Assembly: GCF_014203855.1 (NCBI RefSeq)
Contig: NZ_JACHJV010000002.1
Location: 620,001 to 684,000, forward strand
DNA: 64,000 nucleotides
Source: Kitasatospora kifunensis
GTDB taxonomy: Bacteria; Actinomycetota; Actinomycetes; Streptomycetales; Streptomycetaceae
Reading direction: 5' to 3'
Both the position numbers and the translations under genes were made by a program. Shown one piece after another: positions 23,403 through 32,830 of the stretch. Position 1 is the first letter of the stretch, and every line of letters begins with the position of its first letter. The notes under the pieces are model-generated. The model ran no database searches. It saw only the letters and a program-made list of their open reading frames with translations, and was not told the origin of the DNA.

Positions 23403-25292
23403 TCAGAGGAAGCAGGGGTCGTCGAGGGCAGGCCCGCCCTGGCCGGGGAGCAGGAGTCCGCGCGCCTGCCGCCACTCGCGCTGCTCGCCGGAGGCGGCGG
23501 CCGCCTCGACCACCAGCTCGGCCTGCCGGATGCCGGTCAGGCTGGGCGCGGGGGTGGCCTGGTAGCCGCCGAAGCGCGCCACCGGGCTCCACGGCGGGAC
23601 CACGGCCGGCAGCTCGGGGGCGAGGCCCTCGTGCTCCTGGGCGCTGTGCACGATGCGGCCGCCGACCACGGTCAGGACGGACTCGATGTGCGGGATGTCG
23701 GCCTCGTCCACCGTCAGGTAGTCGGCACTGAGCACCGCGAGGTCGGCGTAACAGCCCACCCGCAGGCGGCCCTTGAGCTCCTGCTCGCCGGTCAGCCGGG
23801 CGCCGCCCAGGGTGTAGAGCTCCAGGGCCTGCTCGCGGCTGAGCCGGTTGCCGCACGGGGACAGCGTGCGTCCGCTGACGGCACGCCCGGAGACCAGCCA
23901 GTGCAGCGCCACCCACGGGTTGTAGGAGGAGACCCGGGTGGCGTCGGTGCCCGCGCCGACCGTCAGCCCGCGTTCCAGCATTGCCCGCACCGGCGGCGCC
24001 TCGGCCGCCGCTGCGGTGCCGTAGCGGCGCACGAACGCCTCGCCCTGGAAGGACATCCGGTTCTGCACCGAGACGGCGCCGCCGAGCGCGGCGATCCGGT
24101 CCAGGCTCGCGGGGGAGACCGTCTCGGCGTGGTCGAAGAGCCACCGGTTCCCGCCGGGGAAGAGGCCCTCGGCGGCGAGCTTCTCGAAGACCGCCAGGTC
24201 GCGGCGGATCGTCTCGTCATAGCTGGCGTGCAGTCGAAAGCCCCAGCCGTTCTCCATCAGCAGCCGCACGGCCTGCTCGAACCCGGCCTCGTACGGCCCG
24301 AGTTCGGGGCGCGGCTCGGTGAAGTTCTCGAAGTCGGCCGCTGCCCAGGTGAGGTTCTCGCCGGCGCCGTTGAGGCGCAGCCACTCGTCCCCGTCGCCGG
24401 GGCGGACGGTGGCCACCCAGCGCGCCAGGTCGTCCAGTTCCTGTCCGGCGGTCTGCGGGAAGAGGTGGTAGGCGATCCGCAGCGTCAACTCGCCCTGCTG
24501 CGCGAGCTGCATGACGGTGCCGTAGTTCTCCGGGAAGCTCTGGAAGCCGCCGGCCGCGTCGATCGCCGAGGTGAGCCCGAAGCGGTTGAGCTCGCGCAGG
24601 AAGTGCCGGGTGGAGATGACCTTTTCGGCCTCGTCCAGCGTTGGCGCCTTGGCCAGCGTGGAGTAGAGCAGCAGGGCGCCGGGGGCGGCCAGCAGCAGGC
24701 CGGTGGGCTGCCCGTCGTGGCCGCGCACGATCTGGCCGCCCGCCGGGTCCGGGGTGTCGCGGTCGAACCCCGCGGCCCGCAGCGCCGCCCGGTTCATCAG
24801 CGCCGACTGGTACAGGTGCAGGACGAAGACGGGGGTCTCGGGCGCGGCGGCGTTCAGCTCGGCCAGGGTGGGCAGCCGGCGCTCGGCGAACTGGTCCGCG
24901 GACCAGCCGCCGACCACCCGCACCCACTGGCCCGGCGGGGTGCGTTCGGCCTGTGCCCGGAGCATGGCCAGCGCCTGACGCAGCGTCGGCACGCCGTCCC
25001 AGCGCAGCTCCAGCACGTAGTTGAGGCCGCCCCGGATGACGTGCAGGTGCGAGTCGTTCAGGCCGGGGACGGTGCGTTTCCCGAGTGCGTCGACGACGCG
25101 GGTCCCGGGGCCGACCTGCGGTATGACGTCCGCGTCGTCCCCGATCGCGGTGATCAGGCCGGCGCGGATCGCGATCGCGCTCGCCCGCGGGCGCATGGGG
25201 TCGCCGGTGTACACCTTGGCGTTGCGTACCACCAGGTCGGCGGCTTGGTCGGGGTTGCCGGCGCGGATCCCGGCAACAGGCATGCTCGACAT
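23403..25292 (-). CDS. YtcJ-like amidohydrolase
   Basis: A 629-residue metal-dependent hydrolase of the amidohydrolase-3/YtcJ group. It shows the N-terminal beta domain (LVVRNAKVYTGD), the metal motif VPGLNDSHLHV, the later FRLHASYDETIRRDL, WLFDHAE and the final metal Asp region GAGTDATRVSSYNPW. Such enzymes cleave amide or ester bonds of small molecules; substrate is unknown. It faces away from an isochorismatase-like hydrolase, and the shared 318-bp intergenic region suggests the two could respond to the same signal. Confidence 0.88.
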   Translation of the reverse strand: MSSMPVAGIRAGNPDQAADLVVRNAKVYTGDPMRPRASAIAIRAGLITAIGDDADVIPQVGPGTRVVDALGKRTVPGLNDSHLHVIRGGLNYVLELRWDGVPTLRQALAMLRAQAERTPPGQWVRVVGGWSADQFAERRLPTLAELNAAAPETPVFVLHLYQSALMNRAALRAAGFDRDTPDPAGGQIVRGHDGQPTGLLLAAPGALLLYSTLAKAPTLDEAEKVISTRHFLRELNRFGLTSAIDAAGGFQSFPENYGTVMQLAQQGELTLRIAYHLFPQTAGQELDDLARWVATVRPGDGDEWLRLNGAGENLTWAAADFENFTEPRPELGPYEAGFEQAVRLLMENGWGFRLHASYDETIRRDLAVFEKLAAEGLFPGGNRWLFDHAETVSPASLDRIAALGGAVSVQNRMSFQGEAFVRRYGTAAAAEAPPVRAMLERGLTVGAGTDATRVSSYNPWVALHWLVSGRAVSGRTLSPCGNRLSREQALELYTLGGARLTGEQELKGRLRVGCYADLAVLSADYLTVDEADIPHIESVLTVVGGRIVHSAQEHEGLAPELPAVVPPWSPVARFGGYQATPAPSLTGIRQAELVVEAAAASGEQREWRQARGLLLPGQGGPALDDPCFL

Positions 25293-25610
25293 GAGTTCTC
25301 GCTCTCGAAGGGCCGGCTGGTCGGTCGCCGATGAAGGTGAGCACGAGTCAACCTAGGGCGACCTCGGCCTGCGACTTTCCTCTGCACGCACCGGCTCTGT
25401 CCTGTGCGGGCCAAGAGCCCGGGGGCAGCGTTGTGCAGTGTGGGAACAGTCCTGGGCGCGGCGGGAGAAGAGCTGCGCGGGCGCTGCTGGATAGCGTCTT
25501 GGCTGTGCCGGAGCGTCTGCGGCACCGCTCGGGTTCCGAGCCTTCAACTGCCTTGCGACGTCCGCGCCGACGTCCCTGTGACACCCCCTCAGCCGAGAGA
25601 GAGAATCCCC
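25293..25610. promoter_or_regulatory. divergent intergenic region
   Basis: 318 bp between the amidohydrolase (minus) and the isochorismatase-like gene (plus). It should contain both promoters. I see no clear operator palindrome; the segment near 25600 (GAGAGAGAGAA) provides the ribosome-binding site of the plus gene. Open frames across it are out-of-frame extensions. Confidence 0.4.
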
Positions 25611-26273
25611 ATGGTCGACTTCGATTCCGTGCACGCCGCTCCCAGCTCCGACCTGCTGACGCCGGACAACGCGATGATGCTCTTCATCGACCACCAGCCG
25701 CAGATGTTCTTCGGCACGGGCAGCGGCGACCGTACGGCGATCATCAACGCCACCGTCGGCCTGGCCAAGGCCGCCCGGGTCTTCGACGTCCCGGTGGTGC
25801 TGTCCACGGTGGCCGCCGAGTCCTTCTCCGGACCGATCCTGCCGCAGCTGAAGGCGGTCTTCCCTGACCACGAGGTGGTCGACCGGACCTCGATGAACGC
25901 CTGGGAGGACGCGGCCCTGGTCGAGGCGGTCAAGGCCACCGGGCGCAGCAAGATCGTCCTTTCCGGCCTGTGGACCGAGGTGTGCCTGGTGCTGCCCGCC
26001 CTGTCGGCGCTGGGCCAGGGCTACGAGGTGTACGTGGTCTCGGACGCCTCCGGCGGAGTCAGCCCGCTGGCCCACGAGCACGCCGTGCAGCGGATGACCG
26101 CGGCCGGCGCGGTGCCGGTGACCTGGATACAGGTGCTGCTGGAGCTGCAGCGCGACTGGGCCCGTACCGAGACCTACCTGTCGGTCATGGAGGTGGTCAA
26201 GGAGCACGCGGGCGCCTACGGCCTGGGTGTGGTCTACGCGCAGACCATGATCAACGAGCACGCGGCAGGCTGA
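25611..26273 (+). CDS. isochorismatase-like (YcaC-type) cysteine hydrolase
   Basis: A 220-residue protein from ATG 25611. The isochorismatase-like triad is visible: Asp in MLFIDHQPQMFF, and Cys in SGLWTEVCLVLPAL, with the SDASGGVSPLAHEHAVQRM segment following. The YcaC subgroup hydrolyses unknown amides or esters and often sits with redox genes. The next gene, a DoxX-like membrane protein, starts 36 bp later, so they form a two-gene operon closed by a strong terminator. Confidence 0.9.
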   Translation: MVDFDSVHAAPSSDLLTPDNAMMLFIDHQPQMFFGTGSGDRTAIINATVGLAKAARVFDVPVVLSTVAAESFSGPILPQLKAVFPDHEVVDRTSMNAWEDAALVEAVKATGRSKIVLSGLWTEVCLVLPALSALGQGYEVYVVSDASGGVSPLAHEHAVQRMTAAGAVPVTWIQVLLELQRDWARTETYLSVMEVVKEHAGAYGLGVVYAQTMINEHAAG

Positions 26274-26308
26274 CCGGCAACCAGGCGCCAGAGAAAGAGA
26301 GTTCACCA

Positions 26309-26791
26309 GTGAACACAGGTCTCCTGCTGCTCCGGCTGGTCGCCGGTCTGCTCGTCGCGGGGCACGGGATCCAGAAGGTCAGCTTCCACCTGGGCGGGCG
26401 GGGGCTGGCCGGCGGAACCGAGGAGTTCCGCGGCGACGGCTTCCGCGGCGGGGTGTTCACCGCGCTCACCGCGGGCGGCACCCAGATCGGGGCCGGACTG
26501 CTGCTCGCGGCCGGGCTGCTCACGCCGCTGGCCGCCGCGGGGACGATGGGCGTGATGACGGTGGCCCTGACCGTCAAGCGGCCGCACGGCCTGTGGGTCC
26601 AGAACGACGGCTACGAGTACCCGCTGGTGCTCGTCACCATCGGTGCGGTGCTGTCCGCGACCGGCCCCGGCCACTGGTCGCTCGACGCCTCGCTCGGGCT
26701 GCTGCCCTGGGCCGCGTGGTGGCTGCCGGCCGCCGTCCTGGCCGGCGTCGGCGGTGGCCTCGCCACCCGCCTGCTCCTGCACCGGCGTTGA
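26309..26791 (+). CDS. DoxX-like membrane protein
   Basis: A 160-residue protein from GTG 26309 behind AGAAAGAGAG. Four hydrophobic segments fit the DoxX/DoxD family: LLLLRLVAGLLVAGHGIQKV with the conserved HG near the start, GAGLLLAAGLLTPLAAAGTM, the VLVTIGAVLSATGPGHWSLD region and a last helix. DoxX proteins are linked to membrane redox and thiol stress. It shares an operon with the isochorismatase-like hydrolase. Confidence 0.88.
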   Translation: MNTGLLLLRLVAGLLVAGHGIQKVSFHLGGRGLAGGTEEFRGDGFRGGVFTALTAGGTQIGAGLLLAAGLLTPLAAAGTMGVMTVALTVKRPHGLWVQNDGYEYPLVLVTIGAVLSATGPGHWSLDASLGLLPWAAWWLPAAVLAGVGGGLATRLLLHRR

Positions 26792-26796
26792 ACCAC

Positions 26797-26827
26797 GCTG
26801 TCGGCACGGATCGTCCGTGCCGACAGC
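26797..26827 (+). terminator. perfect 14-bp hairpin terminator
   Basis: GCTGTCGGCACGGA and TCCGTGCCGACAGC are perfect inverted copies around a 3-nt TCG loop, starting 6 bp after the DoxX stop. It should end the isochorismatase-DoxX transcript before the xanthine-dehydrogenase-type operon. Confidence 0.85.
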
Positions 26828-26901
26828 GCTTCCGCTCCCGCGCGCCGGTGAGCGAGTCAAGGTCACTTCCCGCACACAACACGAGGCGCAGAGGTGGAGT
26901 C

Positions 26902-29178
26902 GTGGAGCAATGGACCAGGCGCGAGGACAGGCGGCTGCTGACCGGCCAAGGCCGCTTCGTCGCCGATATCGCGGTGCCGGATTGTCTGGACGCGGTGTTC
27001 GTCAGGAGCACGGTGGGCCACGGCACTTTACGTGCGGTGGACTGCGCGGCCGCACGTGCGGTGCCCGGTGTCGTGGGGGCCTGGTCCGCCGTGGACCTGC
27101 CGGAACTGCCTTCGGTGCCGTACACGTTGCTTGCCGGGCTGTCCACCGAGGAGGCCGTGGCCGGTAGGCAGTGGCCGGCGCTGGTGAAGGACCGGGTGCG
27201 GTATGCGGGCGAGGCGGTGGCGGTGGTGCTGGGGGAGGACCGCTACCAGGCCGAGGACGGGGCGGCCGAAGTCTGTTTCCAGGTCGATCCGCTGCCCGCG
27301 ATGGTGACGCCCACCGCCGCGGCGGACGATTCGGTGCGGCTGTTCGACGGGTTGAGCAACATCGCGTTCCGAGGCGAGGCCGGGAAGCCGATCGAGGAGT
27401 CGGTGTGGCGCGAGGCGGCGGTCGTGGTGGAGGGCCGGTACCGCCAGCAACTGCTCATGCCCACACCGATGGAGTGCCGCACGATCCTCGCCGTGCCCGA
27501 GACAGACCGGCTCACGGTGTGGTCGGGGCACCAGATGCCGCATCGGCTGCGCCGTGAGCTGGCGGCGTTGCTCGGGTGGTCCCTCGACCGGGTGCGCGTG
27601 GTGGTGCCGGACACCGGTGGGGCGTTCGGCTCGAAGAGCGCGGCGTTCCCGGAGTTCGTCGTGGTCGCCTTCCTGGCGGTGAAGCTGGGCCGGCCGGTGC
27701 GGTGGATCGAGGACCGGCTGGAGTCCATGCTGGTCGCGACCCGCGGCCGCGGCCAGGACCAGCGGGTGCGGCTCGCCGCCGACGCCGAAGGGCGGCTGCT
27801 CGGCTACGAGTTGACGATCGATGCCGACGTGGGCGCCTACCCGCACCTCGGGGCGGGGCTGCCGATGCAGACCGCCTGGCTGGCGACGGGCCCGTACACC
27901 ACGCCCCGGGTGCATGCGAGCGTCCGCTCGGTCCTGACCAACACGATGATGACGTATCCCTATCGTGGTGCCGGCCGGCCGGAGGCGACGATCGCCCTGG
28001 AGCGGGCGATGGATGTACTGGCGCAACGGCTGGGCATGGACCCGGCGCAGCTGCGGCGGCGCAACTTCATCGCGCCCGAGAGCTTCCCGTACCGGACTCC
28101 CACCGGGCGGTGCTACGACAGCGGAAACTACGCCGCCGCGCTGGACCTGGCGCTGGAGACCCTGGGCTACGACAAGTGGCGGGCCGAGCAGGCCCGGCGT
28201 CGTGCGGATCCGGGCGCCCTGCCGCTGGGCATCGGGCTGTCCAGTTACGTGGAACGCTCCGGCGGCGAGGCAGGCGGGCTGCACGAGTTCGGCAGCGTCG
28301 AGATCGGCGAGGACGGCACGATCACCGCCCGGTGCGGGGCGGCGCCCAGCGGTCAGGGACACGAGACGGTCTTCGCCGCGCTGGTCGCCGCAGTGCTGGG
28401 GGTCGCCGAGGAGCGGGTGCGGCTGGTCGAAGGGGACACCGACGAGCAGCCCGAGGGCTTGGGATCCTTTGCCAGCCGCAGCGCCCAGGTGGTCGGCGCG
28501 CTGCTGCGGCACCTCTCGCGGCGGCTGGTCGACGAGGCCAGGCAGCGGGCAGCGCGGCTGTGGGAGTTGCCTGTTGACGAGGTCCAGTGGTCCAACGGCA
28601 TCGTGCGTGCCGCCCAGGACGGCTCGGCGGCCATCGGCGTGGCGGACCTGGTGAAGGTCACCGGGCCGTTGCGGGTGGAGGACCGGTTCGAGTCGGGGAT
28701 GGCCTTTCCGTTCGGCTCCCATGCGGTGGTGGCCGAGGTCGACCCGGAGTTGGGCACGGTGCGGCTGCTGCGGGTGGTGACCGTGGACGACTGCGGAGTG
28801 GTGCTCGACCCCACGATCGTGTGCGGACAGGCCTTCGGGTCGGCCGTCCAGGGCATCGGCCAAGCGCTGTACGAAGGAATGACGTACGACGACCAGGGCG
28901 TGCCGATGCTGGCCTCGGGTCTGCTGGACTATCTGCTGCCGACCTTCACCGAGGTCCCGCCCATCGAAGTCAAGGACACCCGCACCCCGAGCCCGGCCAC
29001 GCCGCTGGGCGCGAAGGGCGCGGGCGAGTCGGGGTGTATCGGCACGCCGGCCGCGATCGTCAACGCGGTGGCCGACGCGCTGCGGCTCGCCGACCCCGAC
29101 CTGTTGCAGATGCCGCTCACCCCGGACGCGGTCTGGCGAGCGGCCCGCGCCCCGAAACGTCAGGAGGAGCTCCGGTGA
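26902..29178 (+). CDS. xanthine dehydrogenase-type molybdenum-binding subunit
   Basis: A 758-residue large subunit from GTG 26902, preceded by GAGGTGGA. It has the a/b hammerhead domain (RVRYAGEAVAVVLGEDRYQA), then molybdopterin-binding regions (GGAFGSKSAAFPEFVVVAFL, TYPYRGAGRPEATIALERAM, GQGHETVFAALVAAVLG) and the terminal GAKGAGESGCIGTPAAIVNA with the catalytic Glu. Family members hydroxylate purines, aldehydes, CO or aromatic N-heterocycles; the motif context does not fix the substrate. It is coupled by GTGA to the FAD subunit. Codon 43 is TTA (27028-27030), implying bldA-dependent expression. Confidence 0.93.
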   Translation: MEQWTRREDRRLLTGQGRFVADIAVPDCLDAVFVRSTVGHGTLRAVDCAAARAVPGVVGAWSAVDLPELPSVPYTLLAGLSTEEAVAGRQWPALVKDRVRYAGEAVAVVLGEDRYQAEDGAAEVCFQVDPLPAMVTPTAAADDSVRLFDGLSNIAFRGEAGKPIEESVWREAAVVVEGRYRQQLLMPTPMECRTILAVPETDRLTVWSGHQMPHRLRRELAALLGWSLDRVRVVVPDTGGAFGSKSAAFPEFVVVAFLAVKLGRPVRWIEDRLESMLVATRGRGQDQRVRLAADAEGRLLGYELTIDADVGAYPHLGAGLPMQTAWLATGPYTTPRVHASVRSVLTNTMMTYPYRGAGRPEATIALERAMDVLAQRLGMDPAQLRRRNFIAPESFPYRTPTGRCYDSGNYAAALDLALETLGYDKWRAEQARRRADPGALPLGIGLSSYVERSGGEAGGLHEFGSVEIGEDGTITARCGAAPSGQGHETVFAALVAAVLGVAEERVRLVEGDTDEQPEGLGSFASRSAQVVGALLRHLSRRLVDEARQRAARLWELPVDEVQWSNGIVRAAQDGSAAIGVADLVKVTGPLRVEDRFESGMAFPFGSHAVVAEVDPELGTVRLLRVVTVDDCGVVLDPTIVCGQAFGSAVQGIGQALYEGMTYDDQGVPMLASGLLDYLLPTFTEVPPIEVKDTRTPSPATPLGAKGAGESGCIGTPAAIVNAVADALRLADPDLLQMPLTPDAVWRAARAPKRQEELR

Positions 29179-30137
29179 AGCCCGCTGCCTTCGACTACGC
29201 CGTGCCGCGCACGGTGGCCGAGGCCGTCGAGGCGCTCGGCGACACCGGGCGCAAGACTCAGGTGCTCGCCGGCGGGCAGAGCCTGATCCTCGAAATGCAC
29301 CTGCAGCGCATCCGCCCCGAGCTGGTGGTCGACATCAACCGCATCGCCGGGCTCGACCAGTTGGGCGTGGACGGCAACACGCTGCGGGTGGGCGCCCTGG
29401 TCCGCCATGGCGTCTTCGAGTCGGCGCAGGCCGTGCCGGGCCCGCTCGGCGCGCTGTTCGCACGGGCCGTGGTCAACATCGCGCATCCGCCGATCCGCTC
29501 CCGCGGCACGATGGCGGGCAGCTTCGCCTGGGCGCACCCCGCCTCGGAGTGGTGCGCCATCGGCACCGCCCTGGACGCCGACATCGAGCTGCACGACCAG
29601 GCGGGCAGGCGCACGGTCGCGGCCGGCGACTACTTCCACGGTCCGTACCGGACCGCACGCCGACCGCAGGAACTCATCACCGCCGTGCGGTTCCCGCTGC
29701 TCGGCGACGACGTCGGGGTCGGCTTCATCGAGCACCGGCGCACGCACTTCTGCTTTGCCCAGGTGGCCGTCGCCGCGGCGTTGACCGTGCGCGACGGGGT
29801 GATCAGCGAAGCGCGGATCGGCCTGGTCAACTGCGCCGACCGGCCGCTGCGGGCCCATGCCGCCGAGCAGGCCCTGATCGGCGCCGAGGCCGGTACACCC
29901 GTCGACGGATACCGGCTGCCCGACGGTCATCCGTTCGCCCGTGCGGGCCGGATCGCCGCGACGCAGGACGCCGCACCCGTGGCTGAGCCGTACGCCGATG
30001 TCGAGTACAAGCGGCAGGCCATCGCGGTCCTGGTCAAAAGGACGCTCTGCCAAGCGGCGGACGACCAGCGGTCGCGCGGTGCCCAGCACAGCGATGCCCA
30101 GCACAGCGGTGCCCAGCGCAAGGGAGACCACAGATGA
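29175..30137 (+). CDS. FAD-binding subunit of the molybdoenzyme
   Basis: A 320-residue CoxM/xanthine-dehydrogenase FAD subunit. FAD-binding motifs are seen in VLAGGQSLILEMHLQ and the RSRGTMAGSFAWAHPASEW region; the C-terminal CO-dehydrogenase flavoprotein domain follows. It transfers electrons between the iron-sulfur and flavin centres. It starts at GTG 29175 overlapping the large-subunit stop. The last 25 codons contain a 15-bp tandem repeat that adds a hydrophilic tail (AQHSDAQHSGAQ) beyond the normal domain end. Confidence 0.92.
   Translation: MKPAAFDYAVPRTVAEAVEALGDTGRKTQVLAGGQSLILEMHLQRIRPELVVDINRIAGLDQLGVDGNTLRVGALVRHGVFESAQAVPGPLGALFARAVVNIAHPPIRSRGTMAGSFAWAHPASEWCAIGTALDADIELHDQAGRRTVAAGDYFHGPYRTARRPQELITAVRFPLLGDDVGVGFIEHRRTHFCFAQVAVAAALTVRDGVISEARIGLVNCADRPLRAHAAEQALIGAEAGTPVDGYRLPDGHPFARAGRIAATQDAAPVAEPYADVEYKRQAIAVLVKRTLCQAADDQRSRGAQHSDAQHSGAQRKGDHR
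30079..30119 (+). repeat. 15-bp tandem repeat at the 3' end of the FAD-subunit gene
   Basis: Units GRTGCCCAGCACAGC occur at 30079-30093 and 30094-30108, with a partial third at 30109-30119. Being a multiple of three it keeps frame and adds GAQHS/DAQHS units. Confidence 0.8.
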
Positions 30138-30634
30138 AGATCACCCTCACCGTCAACGGCACGGCGTACCCGCTCGACGTGGAGCCGCGCCGCATCCTCG
30201 CCGACGTGCTGCGCGAGGACTGCCGGCTGACCGGCACCCACCTGGGCTGCGAGCACGGCGTCTGCGGTGCCTGCACGGTACTGGTGGACGGCGAAGCGGT
30301 CCGCGCCTGCCTGATGTTCGCCGTGCAGTGCGACGGCAGCTCGGTGCGCACCGTGGAAGGGCTCGCCGGGCCCGAGGGTGAACCGCACCCGCTCCAGCGG
30401 GCGTTCTCCGCCGAACACGCCCTGCAGTGCGGCTTCTGCACCCCGGGGTTCCTGATGGTGGCCGCCGGGGCGCTGGAGGCCGATCCCACCATCGGCAACG
30501 ACCCGCAGCGCGTCGAGGCGCTGGTCGGCTCCAACATCTGCCGGTGCACCGGCTATGAACCCATCCGCCGCGCGATCATGCGGGCCGCGATCGAGCAGGC
30601 GACCGCCGCGGCCGGCGACGCGCAAGGAGAATGA
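30134..30634 (+). CDS. [2Fe-2S] subunit of the molybdoenzyme
   Basis: A 166-residue protein with the plant-type ferredoxin cluster (GCEHGVCGACTVLVDGEAV) and the second helical-domain cluster (CGFCTPGFLMVA and NICRCTGYEPI), as in CoxS/XdhC small subunits. All eight cluster cysteines are present. ATG 30134 overlaps the FAD-subunit stop. No maturation gene (XdhC/CoxI-like or MobA) is adjacent, so cofactor insertion must be served from elsewhere. Confidence 0.94.
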   Translation: MKITLTVNGTAYPLDVEPRRILADVLREDCRLTGTHLGCEHGVCGACTVLVDGEAVRACLMFAVQCDGSSVRTVEGLAGPEGEPHPLQRAFSAEHALQCGFCTPGFLMVAAGALEADPTIGNDPQRVEALVGSNICRCTGYEPIRRAIMRAAIEQATAAAGDAQGE

Positions 30635-30701
30635 GGTGGCTCCTTCCGGCAGGTTCGGATCCATCGGTGACAACGACCGGGGTTCGAGCGGACGTTGGCC
30701 C

Positions 30702-32645
30702 TCAACTTTCCCCATGCGCCACCGGTCGGCTGACCGCCGGACGATACCCCCTCTTGCTGCTGCAGCCCCTCGGTCGGCTGCCGGGTTTGGCACGGCCCAG
30801 CTGCGCCAGGGCGGCGCGGGCCCCGCGGCGCAGGGCCGCCAGCCGCTCCTGCGCCGTCTCGGTGGCGGCGGCCTGCTCCCTGCCGAACAGTCTCGGCAGG
30901 TCGTGGAGGCCGTAGGAGCCCTGCCGAGGGCAGGTCAGCAGATGCGCGTCGACCAGTTCTTCCAGGATCTGCTCAGCGCTGCGCTGCGGCAGGTCGAGCA
31001 TCGCGGAGGCGATGGGCAGCGGCAGCGTCGGCGCGTCCGCGAGCGCGAGCAGTCGAAAGGCCCGGGCGTTCGGCCCCGGCAGCGCGGTGTAGCTGAGCAT
31101 GAGGCTGGCCCGTACGTCCATGTCCTCGGCCCGCAGCTCGTCCATCCGGTGCCGGCGGTCGGCGAGCCGGTCGGCGATCTCCTGCACGCTCCAGGCAGGT
31201 CGGGCGGCCAGCCTGGCCCCGGCGATGCGCAGCGCCAGCGGTAGGTAGCCGCAACGGGCCGTGATCGCGGCGACGGCGTCCGGCTCGCCGTACCCGCGTC
31301 CGGCGACCTTGCTGAACAACTCGGCGGCTTCGGTCTGGGAGAGGAGGCCCAGGTCGAACGGGTGGGCCCCGGCCAGGCCCGTGAGCCGGCGCCTGCTGGT
31401 GACCAGGACGGCGCTGCCGGGGCCGGGAAGCAGCGGGCGCACCTGCGAGCTGTCGGCGGCGTTGTCCAGTACCACCAGCAGCCTGAGCCCTGCGGCGAGG
31501 CTGTGGTAGAGGGTCGCGCGCGCCTCCCGCTCGGTCGGGATCGCGGCCCCCTCCGCTCCCAGTGCGCGGGCGAAGGCGGCCAGCACGTCAGTGGGGTCCG
31601 CCGGTCGGCTCTGCTGACCCCGCAGGTCGGCGAAGAGCACACCGCCGGTGAAGGAGCGGCGCAGTCGCCACGCGGTCTGCAGCGCGAGCTCGGTCTTGCC
31701 GATACCGGCCTGCCCTGACACCGCAGCGATCCGGGGGCCGTGGCCGCCATCGGCGGTCAGCGCGGCGATCAGGGCCGCGCCTTCCTCCTGGCGTCCGGTG
31801 AAGTCGGTGACACCGGGCGGGAGTTGGACCGGCGCGCGCGGTGGTTCGGCGCGGGCGTGGGACTGCCGGGGCCGGAGCCGGCCCGGCTGCTCGCGCACCA
31901 GACCCGGGTCTTGTCGCAGCAGGCTCTCGTGGAGCTGCTGGAGCGAGGGGCCCGGCTCCACCCCCAGCTCGTCCAGCAGCGCGGCGCGCGCCTCCCGGAA
32001 CACACCCAGCGCGTCGGCCTGCCGCCCCGACCGGTAGAGCGCGCGCATGAGCTGGCCGTACAGGCTCTCCTGGAAGGGGCGCGCGGCCAGCAACTCCCGC
32101 AGCTCGGGGATCAGGGCTTCGCCGGCCCCGCTCTCGAGGTCGTACTCGATGCGCTGCTGCCAGACGACCAGCCGCAGTTCGTCGAGTTGCTCCCTGTCCC
32201 GGCTGTGCGTCGCGGTGGTGGGTATGTCGCTCAGGGCGTTCCCGCGCCACAGTCCAAGTGCCCGGCGCAGCAGGGTCGCCGCCCGGTCGTAGTCGCCGTC
32301 CTGGGCCGCAGCCGCCGCGGTGGTGTGCAGTGCGTGGAAGCAGGCCAGGTCCAGTTCCTGGTCGCTCTGGATCTCCACGAGGTACCCCGGCGCCCGGGTC
32401 CGGATCCGGGCACCGGCCTCGGCGCCGAGGGAGCGCCTCAGTCGGGCGATGTGGTTGTGCAGTGTCGCTGTCGCGCTGGCCGGGTGGTGCTCCCCCCACA
32501 GGCGGTCCAGCAGATCCGTGACGGGGACGACCCGGTTCGGCCGCAGGAGCAGCGATGCGAGGAGGACTCGCTGCTTGGGGGCGGCGAGCGCGCGTGGCCC
32601 CTGGCTGTCCCCGACCAGCAGCGGTCCTAAGATACCGAAGATCAA
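30702..32645 (-). CDS. SARP/AfsR-type transcriptional regulator
   Basis: A 647-residue regulator from TTG 32645. It has the OmpR-like winged helix (KQRVLLASLLLRPNRVVPVT, LHNHIARLRRSLG), the bacterial transcriptional activator domain (SLYGQLMRALYRSGRQADAL) and an NB-ARC-type ATPase with P-loop VSGQAGIGKTELAL. Unlike AfsR it lacks a long TPR region. SARPs activate secondary-metabolite or catabolic operons. Codon 6 is TTA (32628-32630), a bldA checkpoint often seen in pathway regulators. It is convergent with the molybdoenzyme operon; its target is not visible here. Confidence 0.9.
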   Translation of the reverse strand: MIFGILGPLLVGDSQGPRALAAPKQRVLLASLLLRPNRVVPVTDLLDRLWGEHHPASATATLHNHIARLRRSLGAEAGARIRTRAPGYLVEIQSDQELDLACFHALHTTAAAAAQDGDYDRAATLLRRALGLWRGNALSDIPTTATHSRDREQLDELRLVVWQQRIEYDLESGAGEALIPELRELLAARPFQESLYGQLMRALYRSGRQADALGVFREARAALLDELGVEPGPSLQQLHESLLRQDPGLVREQPGRLRPRQSHARAEPPRAPVQLPPGVTDFTGRQEEGAALIAALTADGGHGPRIAAVSGQAGIGKTELALQTAWRLRRSFTGGVLFADLRGQQSRPADPTDVLAAFARALGAEGAAIPTEREARATLYHSLAAGLRLLVVLDNAADSSQVRPLLPGPGSAVLVTSRRRLTGLAGAHPFDLGLLSQTEAAELFSKVAGRGYGEPDAVAAITARCGYLPLALRIAGARLAARPAWSVQEIADRLADRRHRMDELRAEDMDVRASLMLSYTALPGPNARAFRLLALADAPTLPLPIASAMLDLPQRSAEQILEELVDAHLLTCPRQGSYGLHDLPRLFGREQAAATETAQERLAALRRGARAALAQLGRAKPGSRPRGCSSKRGYRPAVSRPVAHGES

Positions 32646-32785
32646 CGACGGCCCCCCGTCAGTGTCATGGACACATGCGGGGTGACCCTATCCGGTTACC
32701 GGCGAGGGCGATAGGGCACGAACGGCGACGGTGACAGGGCACGAACAGTGCCGGTGCCGGCGCCGGGCGGGCGGCGGCGCACCGG

Positions 32786-32814
32786 GCCCGCACGCGGGCT
32801 GCGGTGGGCCGCAG
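32786..32814 (-). terminator. GC-rich double hairpin
   Basis: GCCCGC-AC-GCGGGC (32786-32799) and CTGCGG-TGGG-CCGCAG (32799-32814) lie directly after the stop of the small secreted protein gene at 32831. They probably act as its terminator. Confidence 0.45.
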
Positions 32815-32830
32815 GGCCGCCCGGCAGGGG

